Shown here piece by piece: positions 31,090 to 41,530 of a stretch of DNA of 44,672 nucleotides (position 1 is its first letter; every line of letters begins with the position of its first letter). The stretch is from contig JAHBMJ010000520.1 of NCBI GenBank assembly GCA_018398765.1, positions 1 through 44,672 on the forward strand, in the 5' to 3' direction. The position numbers and the translations under genes are program-made. Origin of the DNA: Chromera velia. Lineage: Eukaryota; Sar; Chromeraceae. The notes under the pieces were generated by a model. That model did no database searches and was not told where the DNA came from. It was given only the letters and a program-made list of their open reading frames with translations.

Positions 31090-34000
31090 CAGCCGCAGTT
31101 TTGCATTCCTCCCTTCATCTTGGCAGACAGAGAAGGGCACAAACCTCTCTTTCTGTACATCTTTCCATTCTCAACAGGCAGAGAACGGCCAAGATCCCTC
31201 CCTCTGTGCGTCTTCATTCTTTTGCCGACAGAGCAGGGCAGAGATTCTTCTCTCAGTGCATCTTTTCATACTTCGCAGACAGAGAAAAGCAGAGACCCCT
31301 CTCTATGTACATCTTCATTCTTTGCAGACAAAGAAGGGCAGGACTCCTCTCTCTGTACATCTTCTTCTTTGCAGACAGAGAAGGGAAGACACCCCTCTCT
31401 CTGTACATCTTCATTCCTTGCAGACAGAGATCGAAGGCCAAAGATCCCTCTCTCTGTGCATCTTTTCATTCTTTGCAGACAGAGAAGGGCAGAGACCCCT
31501 CTCTCTATACATCTTCCTTCTTTGCAGACAAAGAAGGGTAGGACCCCTCTCTCTGTACATCTTCTTCTTTGCAGACAAAGAAGGGAGGAGACCCCTCTCT
31601 CTGTACATCTTTCTTCTTTGCAAACAGAGAAGGCCAGAGACCCCTCTCTCTGTACATCTTTCTTCTTTGCAGACAGAGAAGGCCAGAGACCCCTCTCTCT
31701 GTACATCTTTCTTGCAGACAGAGAAGGGCAGAGACCCCTCTCTCTGTACATCTTTCTTCTTTGCAGACAGAGATGGCTGGACCCTCTCTCTGTACATCTA
31801 TCTTCTTTGCAGACAGAGAAGGGCAGGACCCTCTCTCTGTACATCTTTCTTCTTTGTAGATAGAGAAGGGCAGGACCCTTCTCTCTGTACATCTTCTTCT
31901 TTGCAGACAGAGAAGGGCAGGACCCCTCTCTCTGTGCATCTTTCTTCTTTGCAGACAGAGAAGGGCAGGACCCCTCTCTCTGTACATCTTTCTTCTTTGC
32001 AAACAGAAAAGAGCAGGACCCTCTCTCTATACATCTTTCTTCTTTGCAGACAGGGAAGGGTAGGACCCCTCTCTCTGTACATCTTTCTTTTTTGCAGACA
32101 GAGAAGGGCAGAGACCCCTCTCTCTGTACATCTTCTTTGCAGACAGAGAAGGGCAGAGACCCCCCTCTCTGTACATCTTTCTTCTTTGCAGACAGAGAAG
32201 GGCAGGGCCCTCTCTCTGTATATCTTAAAGTTTTTTCTTTGCAGACAGAGAAGGGCAGGACCCTCTCTCTGTGCATTTTTCTTCTTTGCAGACAGAAAAG
32301 GGCAGAGACCCATCTCTCTGTACATCTTCTTCTTTGCAGACAGAGAAAGGCAGAACCCCTCTCTCTGCACATCTTCATAACCCCTCTCTCTGTACATCTT
32401 CATTCTTTGCAGAAAGAGAAGGGAAGACACCCCTCTCTCTGTACATCTTCATTCTTTGCAGACAGAGAAGGGCAGGACCCCTCTCTCTGTACATGTTTCT
32501 TCTTTGCAGACAGAAAAGGGCAGGACCCTCTCTCGGTACATCTTAAAGTTTCTTCTTTGCAGACAGAGAAGGGCAGGACCCTCTCTCTGTACATCTTTCT
32601 TCTCAGCAGACAGAGAAGGGCAGGACCCCTCTCTCTGTACATCTTTCTTCTTTGCAGACAAAGAAGGGTAGGACCCCTCTCTCTGTACATCTATCTTCTT
32701 TGCAGACAGAGAAGGGCAGGACCCCTCTCTCTATAAATCTTTCTTCTTTGCAGACAGAGAAGGGCAGAGACCCATCTCTTTGTACATCTTCTTCTTTGCA
32801 GACAGAGAAGGGCAGGACCCTTCTCTTTGTATGTCTTTCTTCTGTGCAGACAGACAAGGGCAGAACACCTCTCTCGGTACATCTTTCTTCTTTGCAGACA
32901 GAAAAGGGCAGGACTCTTCTCTCTGTACATCTTTCTTCTTTGCAGACAGAGATAGCTGGACCTTCTCTCTGTACATCCTTCTTCTGTGCAGATAGAGAAG
33001 GGCAGGACCCCTCTCTCTGTACATCTTTCTTCTTTGCAGACAGAGAAGGGCAGGACCCTCTCTCTGTACATCTTTCTTCTTTGCAGACAAAGAAAGGCGG
33101 CACCCCTCTCTCTGCACATCTTTCTTCTTTGCAGACAGAGAAGGGCAGGACCTTCTCTCTGTACATCTTTCTTCTTTGCAGACAGAGAAAGGCAGGACCC
33201 TTTCTCTGTATATCTTCATTCTTTGCAGACAGAGAAGGGCAGGACCCCTCTCTCTGCACATCTTTCTTCTTTGCAGACAGAGAAGGGCAGGACCCTCTCT
33301 CTGTGCATCTTTCTTCTTTGCAGACAGCGAAAGGCAGCACCCCTCTCTCTGCACATCTTTCTTTTTTGTAATGAAGGGCAGGACCCTCTCTCTGTACATC
33401 TTTCTTCTTTGCAGACAGAGAAAGGCAGGACCCTCTCTCTATATATCTTCATTCTTTGCAGACAGAGAAGGGCAGAGACCCCTCTCTCTGCACATCTTTC
33501 TTCTTTACAGACAGAGAAGGGCAGGACCCTCTCTCTGTACATCTTCACTCTTTGCAGACAGAGAAGGGCAGGACCCCCCTCTCTGTACATCTTCTTCTTT
33601 GCAGACAGAGAAGGGCAGGACCCCTCTCTCTGTACATCTTCATTCTTTGCAGACAGAGAAGGGCAGAGACCCATCTCTCTGTACATCTTTCTTCTTTGCA
33701 GACAGAGAAAGGCACGACCCTCTCTCTGTATATCTTTACTCTTGCAGACAGAGAAGGGCACGACTTTGCAGACAGAGAAGGGCAGGACCCCTCTCTCTGT
33801 ACATCTCTCTTCTTTGCAGACGGAGAAGGGCAAGACCCCTCTCTCGGTACATCTTTCTTCTTTGCAGACAGAGAAGGGCAGGACCCCTCTCTCTGTACAT
33901 TTTTCTTCTTTGCAGACAGAGAAGGGCAGGACCCCTCTCTCTGTTACAGTACATCTTTCTTCTTTGTAGACAGAGAAGGGCAGGACCCTTCTCTCTGTAC

Positions 34001-36850
34001 ATCTCTCTTCTTTGCAGATAGAGAAGGTAGGACCCCTCTCTATACATCTTTCTTCTTTGCAGACACAGAAGAGCAGGACCCCTCTCTCTGTGCATTTTTC
34101 TTCTTTGCAGACAGAGAAGGGCAGAGACCCATCTCTCTGTACATCTTCTTCTTTGGAGACAGAGAAGGGCAGGACCTTCTCTCTGTACATCTTTCTTCTT
34201 TGCAGACAGAGAAGGGCAGGACCCTCTCTCTGTACATCTTTCTTCTTTGCAGACAGAGAAGGGTAGGGACCCATCTCTCTGTACATCTTCTTCTTTGCAG
34301 ATAGAGAAGGGCAGAGACCCCTCTCTCTGTACATCTTTCTTCTTTGCAGACAGAAAAGGGCAGGACCCTCTCTCTGTATACCTTCATTCTTTGCAGACAG
34401 AGAAAGGCAGGACCCTCTCTCTGTACATCTTTTTTCTTTGCAGACAGAGAAGGGCAGGACCCCTCTCTCTGTACATCTTCATTCTTTGTAGACAAAGAAG
34501 GGCAGGAACCCTCTCTCTGTACATTTTTCTTCTTTGCAGACAAAGAAGGGCAGGACCCTCTCTTTGTACATCTTTCTTCTGTATAGACAGGGAAGGGCAG
34601 GACCCTCTCTCTGCACATCTTTCTTCTTGCAGATAGAGAAGGGCAGGAACCTCTCCCTGTACATCTTTCTTCTTTGCAGACAGAGAAGGGCAGGACCCCT
34701 CTCTCTGTACATCTTTCTTCTTTGCAGACAGAGAAGGGCAGAACCCCTCTCTCTGTACATCTTTCTTCTTTGCAGACAGAGAAGGGCAGGACCCTCTCTC
34801 TGTATATCTTTCTTCTTCGTAGACAGAGAAGGGCAGGACCCTCTCTCTGCATATCTTTCTTCTTTGCAGACAGAGAAGGGCCGGACCCCTCTCTCTGTAC
34901 ATCCTTCTTCTTTGCAGACAGAGAAGGGCAGGGACCCATCTCTCTGTACATCTTCTTCTTTGCAGACAGAGAAAGGCAGAGATCCCTCTCTCTGTACATC
35001 TTTCTTCTTTACAGACAGAGAAGGGCAGGACCCTCTCTCTGTACAGCTTTCTTCTTTGCAGACAGAGAAGGGCAGGACCCTTCTCTTTGTACACCTTTCT
35101 TCTTTGTAGATAGAGAAGGGCAGGACCCCTCTCTCTGTACATCTTTCTTCTTTGCAGACAGAAAAGGGCAAGACCCTCTCTTGGTACATCTTAAAGTTTT
35201 TTCTTTGCAGACAAAGAAGGGCAGGACCCTCTCTCTGTACATCTTTCTTCTCAGCAGACAGAAAAGGGCAGGACCCCTCTCTCTGTACATCTTTCTTCTT
35301 TGCAAACAGAGAAGGGCAGGACCCCTCTCTTTGTGCAGCTTCATTTTTTGCAGACAGAGAAGGGCAGAGACCCCTCTCTCTGTACATCTTTCTTCTTTGC
35401 AGACAAAGAAGGGCAGGACCTCTCTCTCTGTATATTTCTCTTCTTTGCAGACAGAGGAGGGTAAAGACCCCTCTCTCTGTGTATCTTCATTCTTTGCAGA
35501 CAGAGAAGGGCAGGACCCCTCTCTCTGTACACCTTCATTCTTTGCAGACAGAGAAGGGCAAAAATCCTTCTTTCTATGTATCTTTTCATTCTTTGCGCAG
35601 ACAGAGAAGGACGAAGACGCCTCTCTCTGTGCATTTTCATTCTTTGCAGACAGACAAGGGCAGAGATCCCGCTCTCTGGGCATTTTTTCATGCTTTGCAG
35701 ACAGAGAAGGGCAAACACCCCTCTCTCTGTGCATCTTTCTTCTTTACAGACAGAGAAGGGCAGAGACACCTCTCTCTGTACATCATTCTTCTTTGCAGAC
35801 GAGAAGAGCAGAGACCCCTCTCTCTATACATCTTTCTTCTTTGCAGACAGAGATCGAAGGTCAAAGATCCCTCTCTCTGTGCATCTTTCTTCTTTGCAGA
35901 CAGAGAAGTCCAAAGATTCCTCTCTCTGTACATCTTTCTTCTTTACATACAGAGAAGCGCAGGACCCCTCTCTCTCTATATCTTTCTTCTTTGCAGACAG
36001 AGAAGGGCAGAGACACCTCTCTCTGTACATCCTTCTTCTTTGCAGACAGAGAAGGACCCCTCTCTCTCTACATCTTTCTTCTTTGCAGACAGAGAAGGGC
36101 AGAGACACCTCTCTCTGTACATCCTTCTTCTTTGCAGACAGAGAAGGGCAAAGACCCCTCTCTCTGTACATCTTCATTTTTTGCGAACAGAGATCGAAGG
36201 CCAAAGAACCCCCTTTCTGTGCATCTTTCTTCTTTGCAGATAGAGAAGGGCAGGATACCTCTCTCTGTACATCTTTCTTCTTTGGAGACAGGGAAGGCCA
36301 AAGATCTCTCTCTTTGTACATCTTTCTTCTTTGGCGACAGAGAAGGGCAAAGACCCCTCTCTCTGTACACCTTTCTTCTTTGCAGACAGATAAGGGCAGG
36401 ACCATCTCTCTGTACATCTTTCTTCTTTGCAGACAGAGAAGGGCAGAGACCCCTCTCTCTGTACATCTTTCTTCTTTGCAGACAGAGAAGGGCAGGACCC
36501 TCTCTCGGTATATCCTTCTTTGCAGATAGAGAAGGGCAGGACACCTCTCTCTGTACATCTTTCTTCTTTGCAGACAGAAAAGGGCAGAGACCCCTCTCTG
36601 TACATCTTCATTTGCAGACAGAGAAGGGCAGGAACCCTCTCTCTGTACATCTTTCTTCTTTGCAGATAGAGAAGGGCAGAGACACTTCTCTCTGTATATC
36701 TTTCTTTTTGCAGATAGAGAAGGGCAGAGATCGGTCTCTCTCTCTCTGTACATCTTTCTTCCTTGCAGACAAAGAAGGGCAAAGATCGCTCTCTCTCTCT
36801 ATACATCTCTCCATTCTTTACAGATAGAGAAGGGCGAGACCCCTGTCTCT
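31090..36850. repeat. 48-bp minisatellite, roughly 120 copies
   Basis: The consensus unit is GCAGACAGAGAAGGGCAGGA, then CCCCTCTCTCTGTACATCTT, then TCTTCTTT. Unit length varies (45, 47 or 48 bp) through loss of one C in the CCCC run or of TCT/TTC. The dominant unit is free of stops in all six frames, so long open frames arise on both strands: plus 34,674-36,827 (717 codons, a 16-residue repeat like LQTEKGRTPLSVHLSS), and minus frames of over 370 codons (such as CTERGVLPFSVCKEER). Every unit ends in a C/T tract followed by TTTGCAG, which looks like a 3' splice site. No start context, promoter or non-repeat flank supports a gene. Confidence 0.95.
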
Positions 36851-37301
36851 GGGCCGCCGCATCGTTTGCGGAGCTAAAAGGCATCCGTTGCAGACAGAGA
36901 AAGGCAACGTCTCATAGGGTTTGCTCTTTCCATGCATCTTTAAAAGGCAGAGGGGATGTTATGGCTCTCCCTGTACTAATTGATCCGTTGTAGACCTGAT
37001 GGCAGATACGGATCCGGCGTGTTCTTCTTTATAGTCAGTAGATCACCATTGAAATAGGACCTCAAAATTGATCAAAGAGGCAGTGTCCAAAGCAAAAAAA
37101 GATAACATAAATTTATTGGTAATAATAAATTATTACATCTTTAGGCATATGCAGTTGCTACATTATAGAATGTTTCAGCTCTATCTGATCCGCTCTAAGA
37201 CATGAATCAGTAATGGTAAATCATAAACATACATGTTTATTGATTAACCAAACTACGTATTATTGTTTCTTATCTTTTCAGACTGGGGACCCGTCTCAGA
37301 C
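36851..37301. other. No gene; AT-rich spacer
   Basis: The repeat array fades out by about 36,960 (last diverged TTGCAGACAGAGAAAGGCAA near 36,890). From 37,080 to 37,280 the DNA is AT-rich without recognisable features. Confidence 0.5.
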
Positions 37302-37486
37302 TGGGGGCCGCTAGATCCCTCGGGTGCGCGCCTAATGTTGCGTAAGCCAGTGAAACAGCTATACGGCATTAGGCGAAATGTGCCCCCTTGATACGGCTTA
37401 ACGGAGTTACCCTTCGTTAAGACGTGAATCTAGTCGTGTCTACGGGTCCTACAGTCTAAACTAGGAGCGATCGGGATTTTCGCGAA
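37302..37486 (+). repeat. 185-bp direct repeat B, copy 1
   Basis: Begins TGGGGGCCGCTAGATCCC and ends GGGATTTTCGCGAA. It matches 37,966-38,151 with only a few substitutions and one G indel, so the duplication is recent. It lies directly before repeat R copy 2. Confidence 0.9.
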
Positions 37487-37491
37487 GAAGT

Positions 37492-37789
37492 TTGAATGGA
37501 AGGTGAAGCCTAGCTTGCAGAGCAAAGCCGTGCGTTCAAACGATGGAAATCACGATCCGATGGGAAATATAGTCCCGGGCCTGGCACGGCCTTTGCGGCA
37601 CCAACGTGCCGAGCTGGGAACGTCAAATCCGTCCCGCGCGGGCGAGAAAAAATAGTGGTCGCAGTTTTATCTGCCGCGCGCTCAAAAAAATGCGTGAGTC
37701 AGAAAAGATATGTTGAGTAGTTGAAGAGGAGTCAAACGAAAGAGAAAATACGGTAGTCCGTTCTAACAGTTCCGTCGAACGAACCGGAA
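37492..37789 (+). repeat. 298-bp dispersed repeat R, copy 2
   Basis: Second copy of the repeat at 30,021-30,318, same orientation and same length. It sits between the two B direct repeats, whereas copy 1 has no B neighbour. Confidence 0.9.
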
Positions 37790-37965
37790 CCCACCCTCCC
37801 ACCGCTTTAGACAGTGCTTCTCCAATCCGTCGCCTTAGCTGTAAAGCCGATCGACTGCTTAGGTAGTGAACTCAGTTTACTGGGGAAGGACTATTCCATA
37901 CTGGTTTTTCGGGGTGAACGGGGGGGGAAGATTGTCGATAAGGGATCTAATCATGTTCGGCATAG

Positions 37966-38151
37966 TGGGGGGCCGCTAGATCCCTCGGGTGCGCGCCTAA
38001 TGTTGCGTAAGCCAGTGAAACAGCTATACGGCATTAGGTGAAATGTGCCCCCTTGATACGGCTTAACGGAGTTACCCTTCGTTAAGACGTGAATCTAGTC
38101 GTGTCTACGGGTCCCACAGTCCAAACTAGGAGCGATCGGGATTTTCGCGAA
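37966..38151 (+). repeat. 185-bp direct repeat B, copy 2
   Basis: Begins TGGGGGGCCGCTAG and ends GATTTTCGCGAA. The distance to copy 1 is about 665 bp. B-R-spacer-B could be part of a 665-bp satellite or a small terminal-direct-repeat element; the ends lack the CA expected of an LTR. Confidence 0.9.
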
Positions 38152-38390
38152 CAAAAACCTCAATCAAATTCCTTTTCGAATCTCATCGAATCCTTCCTCA
38201 TGCACTCAACAGACCAAAAAAAGTGAGACGTCTGTCAATCATTGTCAATCTCTGACATCGCTGGCTCGCTCTCTCTGCTCACCGAGGAGGTCCATTTGTT
38301 GGCTTGGCCTACATTGTCTTACAATTTACAATTCTCTGGCCTTGGTGCCTGGCTTTTGTTGTTTTGTTCCCCACGGCGTCTCCTCTTTCC

Positions 38391-41300
38391 ATGGAGACGG
38401 CAGGGCTGGGCGGAGGCGCCCCCACGAACACTGGAGCCGAGTGGACGCCTCTCTCAGCCGAATGGATGTTCCACGTGCCCACTCAGCTGTACTTCTCCGT
38501 CTCTACAAGGACCTACTTCACGTTTGATCAGGCAACAGGCAAGGAGGGCATCTGGGTGGTGTTTTTGGACACACAAGTATCAATTCACCTATATATCCGC
38601 ATTTCTCCCTCTACCTTGCAGGCCAATACATTCCTTACACAGCTTCCCACCAACACCAGCAGCAAGCACAACCGCAACATGACTCTCGTCCGCACTGCCG
38701 AGTCCTGGCTGACGCGCGGTTCATGCAGGGTCGCCGACCGAAGCAGGAAGACAGGCACGTGCTGATCCACAATTTGAAGGACAAATTCAAGGAACACAAA
38801 CTCGAAATACCAAAACACATGGAACTAAACCCAGGTAGGTAGGTAGGTCGACACAAACACCTTCCTTCTCGCGGTTGTGGGGGGGATGCTGTTGAAAAGC
38901 AAACAAAAGTGCGTCGGTGCTCAGAGAAAGCCTTAATTCATATTTTACCCAGCCTTTACTGCCGCACTCTGTGCCTGAATAAATCCCGCTCTCAGACTCT
39001 CTGCCCCCCCCCCTTCCTCCCCTACCTCTTCTTCCCCAATGCAAGCCTATGATAGAGATGAAGGCAACAAAAACGATTAATTTACCACCAGAACAGTCCC
39101 TTGATTCCTCACTTCCCCCTCCTCTCACTCTCCGGTGTGTCTGCAGTGGCCCTGTACGCCCTCTTTGACGGTCACTGCGGCTCTTTGGCCTCCGAGTTCT
39201 GCGCCCAGCAGCTCCCCACCAACATTGTCAAGCTTCTCGCAAAGCCCAAAGGCACACCCGCCTCCTCAAATACCAGCACTTCGAGCAGCACAAACGGTGA
39301 AAGTACACCAGCACCGGCAAGCGAAGGGAAAGGAAACACAAAGGCGATCTCGGACTCCGGAGCCCCCAGCGCATCAGCAGCAGCAGCAGACCCAAAGAAA
39401 GCGACAAACGGCCAGGGAAGTGAAGCGCAGTCCGGGGAGGTATCTGCTCAACCCGCATCGGAAGGGGACGCAACGAAAGAGAAAGAGCAAGACTCAACTG
39501 GTGTGTCCAGGGGAGAAACAGGAGGATCTTCCGATTCTCTGACGGCTGCTTTTTCCTCTTCCCCTTCGCCCTCTTCTTTGTCCTCTTCGGCCGCCTCAGC
39601 AAGCACCAGCGATGCGTCTCCGTCTCCATTGCTGACTGATGAGCAGTTGAGGAAGAGGCTGGTTTTTGCCTTCGAGTGCACTGACAAAGCCTTCATGAAC
39701 AAGTCAGTCAGTTTGTGCTTTGATTGGGGGGCTCTCTGTGTCTGTTTGCGGACAAGGGCAGCGCCTTTTGAGTTCTTCTGCTTTAAATGGTCTATGGACT
39801 GAAGCAGCGAGTACATGTGCATTCAGACGCGCGTGCAGAGACAGAGAGCTTAGCTAAAGTGAGGGAGGTGGATTAGGTTGCCGTGCACAAGGTTCAAGCG
39901 AGTTTTGCCTCGAAAGAGAATCAATCCTTCCGCTGTCTTTGGATCTGATTTCCTTCCTGCCTTTTTTCTTTCCATGAATTCTCGCCGTCGTCTACCATCA
40001 GTCTTTCCCCCTGCCCGCCTGCCTGCCGTTGATGCGTGCGTCAATTCAGGTACCGTCTAGCGAAGGACGGCTGCACTTGCGTGATGGCGTTGATCCTGGG
40101 AGGCCGCCTGGTGGTCGCAAATGTGGGGGACTCTCGGGCCGTGATGGGCAGAACTAGCGATTTTTCTGAGGTAGGTGAGGTAGTTGGGTGTGCATGTTTG
40201 TTTGCCTGTCCGTCCGTGTACACTGCCGCGGTGTTTTGATAGTGCGGTATTTTGATGCTGACATAGCGCGCCTTACAAACATGTCCCAGCTTAGTGGTAG
40301 TATGAAGGAAAACAGGAGATTTTTTCAGCGCCTCGGTGTATTCAGGAGATTGGTGCAACGCTCCTCTTTTTATCAATGGCGCCGCTGTAGCGCAACTGTA
40401 CCTCTTGGCCCGCCCCGAGTCCATCGAAGCTTTCCCTCTTTTTGTTTTTCTCCTTTGGTGATGATCCGCAAAGGCTTCCTTCTCGTTTCCCATTTAATGC
40501 CTTTCATTCCATTCCGTCGGACTGTAATTAATGAAAAGGTCGTGCATGAAGTCCTGCGCCCAACTCGGGGTCACAAAGCGCTCTTTCATTCGTGTGTTGT
40601 CTGTCGTTTTCACGATGTTTCTCGTCGTTGTTTAGCTCTGTTTTCTTCGCTATTCTATTCTTGGTTCTCTCTTCTCTGACTGCAGAAGAAGCCCGCCAAG
40701 TCAGCGGGGGCGGAGAAAGAGAAAGAGAATGGGCAGACCGAGGGAGGGAAGACACCGGGAAGCGGGACTCCGAGCGCTGGGGCGGGGACGCCGTCAGCTT
40801 CTGCGGCCCCGCAGGATTCTTCTGCTTCTTCTACTGGTGCAGTTGAGGGGGGGTCTCCCTCCTCTGCTCCCACCCCGGCTGCTGCTGCTGCTGGATGGGG
40901 TGGTGCAGAAGTGAACAAAGTGGTCAGTCGGTCGGTGAGAATGGGTGCACACATAAATTTGGTGTGGGAAGTCTGTCCGCACACGCAACAGTCAAGACAA
41001 AGCTACGCACCCACCCACCCACCCATCCACCGCCCCCCCACACGCATAGTCAGAGACACAGACGGACACAGGCGCACCTTTCCTGCTTCTCCCCGTTACA
41101 GCCTGCATGTGCCTGCCCTTCTGGTCTGAAAAAGAAACCAACCACGCTGTGTGCGAATGCATCAATGCAGATTGCTGAGGGCGTGTCAATTGACCAAAAG
41201 CCGGACAGGCCGGATGAAAAAGAACGCATAGAGAAGGCGGGTGGAGTCCTTCTCTCAGCAGGCGGATGCGTCAGGGTGGCAAGGGCTGACTATGAGGTTG

Positions 41301-41495
41301 GTGGAAGGACCCTCGATCAGTTCCCTCTCCTCTCCTCTCTCCTGACGTGAGTGCACTCCGCTTTCTTTACACGTGGTTCTGTGCCACGGAAAGGAGACAG
41401 CTTGGCGGTTTTTCCTGGAAAGAGAAGGACGGAGTCGGACCTAGACCACGCCTCTTCGGAAGAAAACAGAAGAGGGGATGTCGAAAGAATCGGAT

Positions 41496-41530
<35 letters not shown>

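Noticed and set aside
34674-36827. A 717-codon protein gene
   Set aside because: The frame exists because the repeat unit lacks stops in every frame; there is no non-repeat coding flank or start context. Reported as a finding, not annotated as a gene.
31090-36850. CRISPR array
   Set aside because: Repeats are contiguous 45-48 bp units with no unique spacers, and the host context is eukaryotic.
37302-38151. B repeats as true LTRs
   Set aside because: No CA end common to both copies and no flanking 5-bp duplication, so only a tentative element is proposed.
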